Assembly (NCBI GenBank): GCA_964444795.1
Contig: CAYUIQ010000367.1
Coordinates: 1-5,584 of the forward strand
Origin: JABMRP01 sp964444795
GTDB taxonomy: Bacteria > Planctomycetota > Planctomycetia > Pirellulales > Thermoguttaceae
Length of the DNA stretch: 5,584 bases
Direction: 5' to 3'
Below, piece after piece: positions 1 through 5,569 of the stretch. How positions within the stretch are numbered: position 1 is the stretch's first letter; every line of letters starts with the position of its first letter. The notes under the pieces were generated by a model. The model had not been told where the DNA came from. It worked only from the letters and a program-made list of their open reading frames with translations, and did not search any database. A program made the position numbers and the translations under genes.

Positions 1-64
1 TACGATGGCCCTCCGAGGCCGTCGGTGAAGTTGGTTTTTTCGACGGCCTCGGAGGGCCATCGTA
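1..64. repeat. Perfect 24-bp inverted repeat with 16-nt loop
   Basis: Positions 1-24 and 41-64 are exact reverse complements, separated by a 16-nt loop that ends in a run of six T (35-40). Each arm is also close to self-palindromic: CGATGGCC (3-10) and GGCCGTCG (17-24) pair at 7 of 8 positions. The structure can therefore be read as two copies of one palindromic unit. It lies 32 nt upstream of the galT start and 20 nt before its ribosome binding site. It could be an intergenic REP-like repeat, a terminator for an upstream gene outside the window, or both. There is no T-run after the second arm on the plus strand, so it is not a textbook plus-strand terminator. The repeat begins at the window edge and may extend further left. 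Confidence 0.85.
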
Positions 65-84
65 CGGATATTCCGGCAAATCGC

Positions 85-91
85 AGGAAGG
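85..91 (+). promoter_or_regulatory. Shine-Dalgarno site for galT-like gene
   Basis: AGGAAGG lies five nucleotides before the GTG at 97. This purine-rich match decides the start. The alternative in-frame GTG at 25 lies in the loop of the upstream hairpin, has no such site, and would add 24 residues unlike any GalT N-terminus. Confidence 0.7.
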
Positions 92-96
92 CAATC

Positions 97-1137
97 GTGC
101 CCCAGCTTCGCAAAGATCCGATCCTCGACCGCTGGGTCATTATCGCCGCGGATCGGGCGAAGCGTCCCTACGATTTCGAGGCCACGCCCCGCCGGCCTCC
201 GGACCGCTTCTGCCCGTTCTGCCAGGGCAACGAACAGGCCACGCCCCACGAAATCGCGGCCTATCGCAATCCCGACACTCGGGCCGATGAGCCGGGTTGG
301 CGCGTCCGGGTGGTGGCCAACAAGTTTCCCGCGCTGCAGAGCGATGGCCAACCGTCGCGGCAAGAAGACGATCTCTTCACGACTGCCGATGGTGTCGGCG
401 CCCACGAGGTGATCATCGAGTCGCCCCGCCACGTGGCCAGTATTACCGAACTGGGTGGCGACGAATTCCGCGACGTACTGGGCATTTATCTCGACCGGTT
501 GCTCGATCTGAAGCAAGACGCCCGATGGGTCCACGCTCTGATCTTCAAAAATGTCGGCGTGGCGGCCGGGGCGTCGCTGGAACATGTCCACAGCCAACTG
601 ATCGCCATCCCCGTCGTGCCGACCGTGGCGAGGGAAGAAATGGCCGGCTCGCTTGAGTTCTTCAGCCGTACCGGATCGTGTGTCTACTGCGAGATGATCC
701 GCCGCGAACTGGCCGAGGGCGGGCGGATCGTGGCGGCGCGAGGTGATTTCGTCGCTTTCTGCCCCTTTGCCAGCCGGTTTCCGTATGAAACCTGGGTGCT
801 GCCAAAGAGCCACTCCAGCCACTTCGAGGAGCTGCCCCGCGACCAACTGGCCGATCTCTCGACGATCACCCAAAGCGTCGTGGCCAGGCTCGAAAATGTC
901 CTGGACCGCCCGGCCTACAACTACGTCGTCCACTCAGCCCCCTTTGACACGCGATCCCTTGCGCATTATCACTGGCATATAGAGGTTATGCCGAGTGTGA
1001 CGAAGGCGGCTGGTTTTGAGTGGGGTACCGGTTTTCATATCAATCCGGTTTCCCCGGAAGAAGCGGCGGCCCAATTGCGCCAAGCGGCAAAGTCGCCTGA
1101 TCGGTCGAAACATATTTCGACCAGGGGAACTGGATAA
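97..1137 (+). CDS. galT: Galactose-1-phosphate uridylyltransferase family protein (GalT / ADP-glucose phosphorylase-like)
   Basis: This 346-residue cytoplasmic nucleotidyltransferase of the HIT superfamily has the usual family length. GalT moves UMP between UDP-glucose and galactose-1-phosphate through a uridylyl-histidine. The first half has CPFC (C39, C42), GAHEV (H103) and HVHSQ (163-167). By alignment from memory with E. coli GalT, C39, C42, H103 and H163 are the zinc ligands and H165 is the nucleophile. The second half has CVYC (C195, C198), H239/H242, HYHWH (290-294), and a C-terminus of the form GFEWGTGFHINPVSPEE (306-322). That tail and the second CxxC recall the Arabidopsis ADP-glucose phosphorylase branch more than E. 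coli GalT. The substrate may therefore be a glucose-1-phosphate/ADP-glucose pair. A GTG start at 97 follows a good Shine-Dalgarno site. A GH57 glucanotransferase gene follows 101 nt downstream on the same strand, consistent with joint alpha-glucan metabolism. The family call is firm; the substrate is inference. Confidence 0.9.
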   Translation: MPQLRKDPILDRWVIIAADRAKRPYDFEATPRRPPDRFCPFCQGNEQATPHEIAAYRNPDTRADEPGWRVRVVANKFPALQSDGQPSRQEDDLFTTADGVGAHEVIIESPRHVASITELGGDEFRDVLGIYLDRLLDLKQDARWVHALIFKNVGVAAGASLEHVHSQLIAIPVVPTVAREEMAGSLEFFSRTGSCVYCEMIRRELAEGGRIVAARGDFVAFCPFASRFPYETWVLPKSHSSHFEELPRDQLADLSTITQSVVARLENVLDRPAYNYVVHSAPFDTRSLAHYHWHIEVMPSVTKAAGFEWGTGFHINPVSPEEAAAQLRQAAKSPDRSKHISTRGTG

Positions 1138-1160
1138 ACTGGGGTGTAGTTGCCGATTAA

Positions 1161-1199
1161 GGTGTTGTTCCTGGCACACCCCGCGATTGCACAAGCGGG
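1161..1199. other. Two short hairpins in the galT-GH57 gap
   Basis: The 101-nt gap contains GGTGT (1161-1165) paired with ACACC (1176-1180), and directly after it CCCGC (1180-1184) paired with GCGGG (1195-1199). Both stems are only 5 bp and neither is followed by a T-run, so a terminator is not supported. They may be weak mRNA structures or decayed repeat. CCTGGCAC (1170-1177) is the reverse complement of GTGCCAGG found at 5550-5557. Confidence 0.3.
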
Positions 1200-1238
1200 A
1201 TCCGACACACCTCCCCCAAAAAACCTGATTGCCCAACC

Positions 1239-3407
1239 ATGACGAACCCGATCCGATTAGCCCTGGTCCTCCACAATCATCAGCCGGTCGGCAATTTCGA
1301 TCATGTCCTGGAACAAGCGTACCAGGACAGCTACTTGCCGTTTCTCGACGTGTTCCGCCGCTTTGAGTCGCTGAAGATTTCGTTGCACACTAGCGGCTCG
1401 CTGATGCAGTGGCTCGATGCCCACCATGGTGAGTACGTCGACCGGCTGGCCGAGTTGGTGGCCGCCGGACGCATCGAGATCATCGGTGGTGCCTACTACG
1501 AGCCGATCCTGTCGATGATTCCCTCGCGCGATCGGATCGGACAAATCCGCGGCTACTCGCGCTGGCTGGAAGACCGGCTCGGAGCCACGGTGCGCGGGAT
1601 GTGGATTCCCGAGCGTGTTTGGGAACAGTCGTTTACCAGCGATCTGGCCACCGCGGGAATCCGCTACACGGTGCTCGACGACTTCCACTTCAAGAACGCC
1701 GGGCTGGCCGAATCCGAGTTGCACGGCGGCTATCTGACCGAGGACGACGGGCACTTGCTGACCATTTACCCCGGCAGCGAGCCCCTGCGATACGCGATTC
1801 CCTTTGCCGATCCACAAAAGACGATCGACCATCTGGCCGGGGTCGCCGAGCAACACCCCGGCGCGGTGGTCGTTTTCGGCGACGACGGCGAGAAATTCGG
1901 CACCTGGCCCGAGACGAAGAAACACGTCTACACCGACGGCTGGCTGGAGCGCTTCTTCGACGCCCTGGTCGCCAACGGTGACTGGCTCAAGGTGACCACG
2001 CTGGCCGAGGCGACCGAGGAGGTTCCGCCGGTGGGCAAGATCTTTCTGCCCGACGGGAGCTACCGCGAGATGACCGAGTGGGTGTTGCCGCCGGAGCGGC
2101 TGGCCGAGTACGAACGGATGCGCCACGATATGGAGCACGATCCGCGCTGGGAGACGTTGCAGCAATTCACCCGCGGCGGGTTTTGGCGGAATTTCCGCGT
2201 GCGGTACACCGAAGCCAACGAGATGTACGCCCGGATGATGATGGTCAGCCGGCGTCTGGCCGCGGCGGTCGAGGCGGGTGCCCTGGGCGAGTTAGTCGAC
2301 GAGGCGCGTGCCGAGCTTTACCGCGGACAGTGTAATTGTAGTTACTGGCACGGCGCGTTTGGGGGAATCTACCTGCCACACTTGCGAAACGCCGTCTATC
2401 GCCATCTCATTTCCGCCGAGCGCCTGCTCGATCGCATCGGCGGCCGTCCCCAGCGGTGGATCGAGGCGACGGTCGACGACTACAATTTCGACGGCCGGCC
2501 GGAAGTCCATCTGGCCAACGACAAGCTGGCGGCCCTGATCACCTCGGGCGGCGGCGGACATCTGTATGAGTTGGACGTCCGCTCCATCTGCCACAACCTG
2601 CTGGCCACGCTTCAGCGGCGGCCCGAAGCCTACCACCGCAAAGTGCTTGCCGGCAACCAGGGCAGTAACGGCGACGTCTCCAGTATCCACGATCGGGTCG
2701 TTTTCAAGCAAAAGGACCTCGACCAGCGGATCCAATACGACGACCATCCGCGCAAGAGCCTGCTCGATCACTTCTTCAGCCCCGACGCCACGCTGGAGTC
2801 GGTCGTCTCGGGTGCGGCTGCCGAAGAAGGCGATTTTCTCGACGGGATCTATGAAACCCGCGTGCGTCGCAATCCGGATCGCATTCAGGTGCAGTTGATT
2901 CGTCAGGGTTCGGCCGGCGACGCGCCGGTGCGGATTACCAAGGGCGTGACCCTCGACGCCGGCAGTTCCACCCTCGAGATTGCCTATCAACTAGACAACC
3001 TGCCGACGGATCACCCCCTGCACTTCGGCGTGGAGTTCAACTTCGCCGGCTTGCCTTCCGGCGCCAACGATCGCTTCTTCTACGACCTGCACCGCAAGGG
3101 GCTGGGACAATTGGGCACGCAGCAGGATCTCCGCGACGCCCAGGTTCTCGGCCTGGTCGACGAGTGGCTGGGGATCGACGTGGCGCTGAAGATGTCGCGG
3201 CCTGGCGGCATTTGGGCGTTTCCGATCGAAACGGTCAGCCAATCGGAAGGCGGTTTCGAACTGGTCCACCAATCAGTCGCCGTGATCCCCCACTGGCTGG
3301 TCGAGCCTGATGAAAACGGTTCCTGGACCGTCACCATGCATCTGGCCATCGACACCAAGGCGGCCGAGAATCACCTCCACGACAAAGCCATCGTGGCCAC
3401 GGGTTGA
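1239..3407 (+). CDS. GH57 family 4-alpha-glucanotransferase / alpha-amylase
   Basis: This 722-residue glycoside hydrolase family 57 enzyme is expected to transfer or hydrolyse alpha-1,4-glucan chains in the cytoplasm by a retaining mechanism. The N-terminal (beta/alpha)7 catalytic domain shows the family's ordered motifs: HNHQP (12-16), GGAYYEPI (83-90), WIPERVW (122-128) with E125 as the expected nucleophile, and FGDDGEKFG (213-221) supplying the acid/base Asp (D215 or D216). Residues about 270-400 fit the middle DUF1925 region, including QCNCSYWHGAFGGIYLPHL (364-382). Residues about 405-720 fit the C-terminal DUF1926 beta-sandwich, starting near WIEATVDDYNFDGRPEV. This order and size match the Thermococcus litoralis 4-alpha-glucanotransferase type (about 660 residues). 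Transferase is preferred over amylase, but sequence alone does not settle it. There is no signal peptide. No clear Shine-Dalgarno precedes the ATG, but the N-terminus begins just before the first motif, so this start is likely. It is probably co-expressed with the galT-like gene upstream. Confidence 0.93.
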   Translation: MTNPIRLALVLHNHQPVGNFDHVLEQAYQDSYLPFLDVFRRFESLKISLHTSGSLMQWLDAHHGEYVDRLAELVAAGRIEIIGGAYYEPILSMIPSRDRIGQIRGYSRWLEDRLGATVRGMWIPERVWEQSFTSDLATAGIRYTVLDDFHFKNAGLAESELHGGYLTEDDGHLLTIYPGSEPLRYAIPFADPQKTIDHLAGVAEQHPGAVVVFGDDGEKFGTWPETKKHVYTDGWLERFFDALVANGDWLKVTTLAEATEEVPPVGKIFLPDGSYREMTEWVLPPERLAEYERMRHDMEHDPRWETLQQFTRGGFWRNFRVRYTEANEMYARMMMVSRRLAAAVEAGALGELVDEARAELYRGQCNCSYWHGAFGGIYLPHLRNAVYRHLISAERLLDRIGGRPQRWIEATVDDYNFDGRPEVHLANDKLAALITSGGGGHLYELDVRSICHNLLATLQRRPEAYHRKVLAGNQGSNGDVSSIHDRVVFKQKDLDQRIQYDDHPRKSLLDHFFSPDATLESVVSGAAAEEGDFLDGIYETRVRRNPDRIQVQLIRQGSAGDAPVRITKGVTLDAGSSTLEIAYQLDNLPTDHPLHFGVEFNFAGLPSGANDRFFYDLHRKGLGQLGTQQDLRDAQVLGLVDEWLGIDVALKMSRPGGIWAFPIETVSQSEGGFELVHQSVAVIPHWLVEPDENGSWTVTMHLAIDTKAAENHLHDKAIVATG

Positions 3408-3445
3408 ATCGACCCGCCGCCGACCACCTCGCTTTTGAATCAACG

Positions 3446-3530
3446 CCCGGGGTTGCATCCCCCGGGTCGATCAGCCGTGTCAACCTTCCGGCTCTTCCAG
3501 CGTTCCCGATCCACGGGGTGCAACCCGTGG
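3446..3530. repeat. Inverted pair of related palindromes at a convergent gene junction
   Basis: Unit 1 (3446-3466) is an imperfect palindrome with CCCGGG at both ends and the core GGGTTGCATCCC (3450-3461). Unit 2 (3511-3530) is CCACGGGGTGCAACCCGTGG, almost fully self-complementary. On the minus strand its core reads GGGTTGCACCCC (3515-3526), so the two units share a core that differs at one base and point in opposite directions. A short stem AGCCG (3473-3477) / CGGCT (3489-3493) lies between them. Unit 1 is intergenic, after the GH57 stop. Unit 2 lies inside the 3' end of the minus-strand membrane-protein gene. Each palindrome could form a hairpin that ends or stabilises transcripts from both sides, but neither has a T-run. 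Similar palindromes with a GGGTTGCA core are, to my recollection, dispersed repeats in planctomycete genomes. Confidence 0.65.
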
Positions 3531-4361
3531 GGGTGGTTCCTGTTTGGTCGATTCTTGCGAGTCTCTCCCGCATCGCGCGATCAGGTAGTCGCAATTCCGA
3601 AAGACGCATAGCGGACCAAGGAGGCAGGCTATCTGCGACACTGTGATGCAACTTGATACCAAGGTCCAGTTTCCGAAGCGCGGGCCTCGGAGAAGCAAAG
3701 CGTCAATTGACGCGTTTTCCGCCGCCTCCGTGGCCACGGCTGTCACGGCCAGCAGCAGAAAGCGGAACACGGGGCGGGAATCGGCCAGCACCGCCCAGGC
3801 CGCTGCGAGCGAGAGTATCGACAAAGCGGAAGAGAACAGGGTCAACGGCAGCCAGGTATCCCGCATGGCCTGTGCCATATCCGGCCAGACCATGATCTCT
3901 TGGAGTTGCCCCAACGGCACGGCGATCACGGCCATCCACACGAGCATCCGGCCGATCGACAACTGGAAACCCGCACCGGTGGCTTCAACCGTTTGGTCGA
4001 TCAGAGCAAACCGCCTAAACCGCGCCACAACCAGCGCCGCGAAAAAGGCGAGCGAATGTGTTGGGAACACGACCGAATGGACCCCGAATCCACGAAAGCC
4101 CTGCAACACGGCCGGATTCCACAGCAATACGACACACAGCCCCAGCCCCGCAGCCAGGATCAGCGTGCGCGCCGGGGTCATTCGCGTTCCCAGAACGGCC
4201 CACAACACCAGCAGATCGAACTGGCAATAGGTCAGCAGGCCAAGGAGCATCTGCCACCTCTGGGCCCCGACCGGGGGGGCCGCCTGGAGCAAGACGATTC
4301 CGTCGACCATGACGATGGCCAGCAGCAACAAGCCGATGAGCAACTCGCGGGATTTCATCAT
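3480..4361 (-). CDS. Multi-pass membrane protein of unknown function
   Basis: I do not recognise the family. From the ATG at 4361 the protein has 293 residues and about eight hydrophobic segments, near residues 7-26, 37-57, 65-81, 97-113, 138-153, 171-193, 198-211 and 232-254. It has no cleavable signal, no nucleotide-binding motif and no obvious catalytic motif. An amphipathic stretch, FQLSIGRMLVWMAVIAV (132-148), resembles short segments common in planctomycete membrane proteins. A charged cluster TEAAENAS follows TM7. Two consecutive ATGs (4361 and 4358) can serve as start. Reading further upstream would run into the 4411-4551 repeat and give non-membrane sequence, so a longer form is unlikely. 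The tail after residue about 263 is polar. Residues about 276-285 are encoded by palindromic repeat unit 2, so the C-terminus may be acquired. The gene is convergent with the GH57 gene and divergent from the AroE-like gene. Coding capacity is well supported by the long hydrophobic reading frame; function is unknown. Confidence 0.75.
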   Translation of the reverse strand: MMKSRELLIGLLLLAIVMVDGIVLLQAAPPVGAQRWQMLLGLLTYCQFDLLVLWAVLGTRMTPARTLILAAGLGLCVVLLWNPAVLQGFRGFGVHSVVFPTHSLAFFAALVVARFRRFALIDQTVEATGAGFQLSIGRMLVWMAVIAVPLGQLQEIMVWPDMAQAMRDTWLPLTLFSSALSILSLAAAWAVLADSRPVFRFLLLAVTAVATEAAENASIDALLLRGPRFGNWTLVSSCITVSQIACLLGPLCVFRNCDYLIARCGRDSQESTKQEPPPRVAPRGSGTLEEPEG

Positions 4362-4367
4362 ACTGCT

Positions 4368-4396
4368 ATTATGGCTCGCCACGGGCCGCGTGTCTG
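4368..4396 (-). promoter_or_regulatory. Possible sigma-70-like promoter for the membrane-protein gene, perhaps leaderless
   Basis: On the minus strand CAGACA (4396-4391) and CATAAT (4373-4368) are separated by exactly 17 nt. They match TTGACA at four of six and TATAAT at five of six positions. Transcription would start about 6-7 nt after the -10, at or next to the ATG at 4361. No Shine-Dalgarno precedes that ATG, so a leaderless mRNA would be consistent. Chance matches of this quality are common, so this is tentative. Confidence 0.3.
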
Positions 4397-4410
4397 CGGG
4401 AGGCCTGCTA

Positions 4411-4551
4411 GCAGCCCGTTGAAAAAGTCGTGTGCCACGGCTTGCTTGCAAGCAGTGTCGTGGATCCGGGCACAAAACCTGGAAAAAGGGCACTGCATGC
4501 AAGCAAGCAGTGGCACACGTTCCGGCAGAGTCCCCTTTTTCAACAGGCTGC
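4411..4551. repeat. 141-bp palindromic element with inverted termini (MITE- or BIME-like)
   Basis: The ends GCAGCCCGTTGAAAAAG (4411-4427) and CTTTTTCAACAGGCTGC (4535-4551) are inverted copies with one mismatch in 17. Inside, 4429-4457 and 4491-4519 are inverted copies matching at 27 of 29 positions, and each is itself nearly palindromic around TTGCAAGC / GCAAGCAAGC. The arms are not equal: the right one has about 15 extra bases (4520-4534) between terminus and inner palindrome. A 33-nt spacer (4458-4490) separates the inner copies. It has no open frame with recognisable content, so any movement would need enzymes supplied elsewhere. No clear target-site duplication is seen. It occupies most of the shared upstream region of the divergent membrane-protein and AroE-like genes, so it could affect either promoter. 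Confidence 0.75.
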
Positions 4552-4586
4552 CTGGGGCGTTGCATTTCGTGGCCGAACAGGCGAGA

Positions 4587-5516
4587 ATGCCGCGTAAAGG
4601 AAATCTCCAGCCGGCCCGTATCGTAGCGGCCGGACGTCCTATCCTTGTATCCGGAGCCGTGCCTGCCGTGTCCAGCGAATCGGTCCAGCCTCTTCTCGTG
4701 CTACTTGGCCAGCCCGTGGGAGGGAACCCCACGCAGTATCTGATCGAGAAATCGCTGGCCCACCACGATCTCGATTGGCGATACCTGACCGCTGAAGTGG
4801 GCCCCGAGCAATTGGAGGACGCCGTGCGGGGGGTTCGAGCGTTGGGATTTCGCGGCGCCAATCTCGCCAATCCCCACCGCCAAGCGGCCCGTGCCTATCT
4901 CGATCGGTGCGACGACGTGGCCGGGGCCACCGGTGTGGTCAACTGGATCGGTTGGGAGGGCGACGAACTGTTCGGCCGAAATACCGAAGGCAGGGCGCTG
5001 GTCGAGGCGCTCGGGCGGTTGACCGAACCGGCCGGCAAACACGTCGTGCTGCTGGGAGCCGGAAGAATCGCCCGAGCCGCCGCCGTCGAACTGGTCGGAG
5101 CCGCCGTGGCTCGAATTACGGTGGTCGGCCGGACCGAATCGTCGGGCCGGGAACTTGTCGATCTGATCACCCGGCAGGGCGAAACCGCCGCCGACTCGGT
5201 CGTCTGGGAAGGCGACTATCCCCTTCCCGGCGACGCCGAGATCGTCATCAACGCCACGTCGATTGGGCACGAGGACCCCGAGGCCCGGGTGCCCCTGGCC
5301 ATGGACTTGCTTCGGCCGGAAACGCTCGTGGCCGACGTCACGATCGACCCGCCGCGTACCCGACTGCTGGGCGACGCTGCCGAGCGTGGCTGTCCGGTGC
5401 TGGACGGGCTGGAGATCTTCCTCGCCCAGACGACGATCAATCTGGCGTTGTGGACCGGTGTCCAGCCCGACGTCGGCGTCATGCGCGAGGCGGCCGAAGA
5501 ATTCCTCGGGTTGTAG
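4587..5516 (+). CDS. Shikimate dehydrogenase (AroE) family protein with altered active site
   Basis: From the ATG at 4587 this is a 309-residue protein. In-frame GTGs at 4659 and 4668 (285 and 282 residues) give a more typical family length; GGAG at 4653-4656 could serve the GTG at 4668. The first beta strand, PLLVLLGQP, starts at residue 35, so the true start is uncertain. The family normally reduces 3-dehydroshikimate to shikimate with NADPH. Kept features are GVVN (116-119, the GAVN loop), the Rossmann glycine motif LLGAGRIARAAA (155-166), INATSIG (221-227), and DGLEIFLAQ (273-281) followed by NLALWTG. Changed features are important: GANLANPHRQAA (90-101) has R98 where the catalytic Lys of NVTxPxK belongs, GRNTEG (130-135) has E134 where the catalytic Asp of NTDG belongs, and the N-terminal SxS shikimate-binding motif is replaced by GGNPTQ (45-50). 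It is either a divergent enzyme, a relative acting on another substrate, or inactive. The fold assignment is firm; the activity is doubtful. Confidence 0.85.
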   Translation: MPRKGNLQPARIVAAGRPILVSGAVPAVSSESVQPLLVLLGQPVGGNPTQYLIEKSLAHHDLDWRYLTAEVGPEQLEDAVRGVRALGFRGANLANPHRQAARAYLDRCDDVAGATGVVNWIGWEGDELFGRNTEGRALVEALGRLTEPAGKHVVLLGAGRIARAAAVELVGAAVARITVVGRTESSGRELVDLITRQGETAADSVVWEGDYPLPGDAEIVINATSIGHEDPEARVPLAMDLLRPETLVADVTIDPPRTRLLGDAAERGCPVLDGLEIFLAQTTINLALWTGVQPDVGVMREAAEEFLGL

Positions 5517-5549
5517 TAGCTACCTCGCCGGTTCGTGCAGCGTGGCGCA

Positions 5550-5569
5550 GTGCCAGGCACCGAGTCCCC
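5550..5569. repeat. Short palindrome GTGCCAGGCAC followed by CGAGTCCCC
   Basis: GTGCCAGGCAC (5550-5560) is a perfect odd palindrome, 34 nt after the AroE-like stop. GAGTCCCC (5562-5569) directly after it also occurs at 4528-4535 in the 141-bp element. The 68 bases from 5517 to the window end hold no gene that I can see. The palindrome could be part of another dispersed repeat or a weak terminator, but the window ends too soon to tell. Confidence 0.35.

Noticed and set aside
25..96. Extended galT N-terminus from the GTG at 25
   Set aside because: This start lies in the loop of the 24-bp hairpin, the extra residues are encoded by the repeat arm, and a good Shine-Dalgarno supports GTG 97.
1257..2165. 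302-codon minus-strand open frame
   Set aside because: It is a shadow of the GH57 catalytic domain, which has clear ordered motifs; open antisense frames are common in GC-rich coding DNA.
3643..4230. 195-codon plus-strand open frame
   Set aside because: It is antisense to the hydrophobic membrane protein and is Ser/Thr/Arg-rich without any recognisable feature.
4420..4448. Promoter with TTGAAA as -35 in the repeat terminus
   Set aside because: No acceptable -10 lies at 16-18 nt on either strand; the TTGAAA belongs to the repeat end.
4429..4519. CRISPR-like repeat-spacer pattern
   Set aside because: There are only two copies, in inverted orientation, with one spacer, and no direct repeat array.
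4403..4554. Target-site duplication GCCTG flanking the 141-bp element
   Set aside because: The two copies are not both immediately outside the termini; the right copy overlaps the terminal base, so a duplication is not supported.
4362..4565. Longer N-terminus of the membrane protein
   Set aside because: These residues are encoded by the palindromic element and are Cys/Pro-rich without membrane character; the tandem ATG at 4361/4358 fits directly before the first hydrophobic segment.
3900..4586. Long plus-strand open frame continuous with the AroE-like gene
   Set aside because: It is antisense to the membrane-protein gene, its translation is low-complexity and rich in Q, R, H and P, and it runs through the 141-bp repeat. 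Only the part after about 4587 has family motifs.
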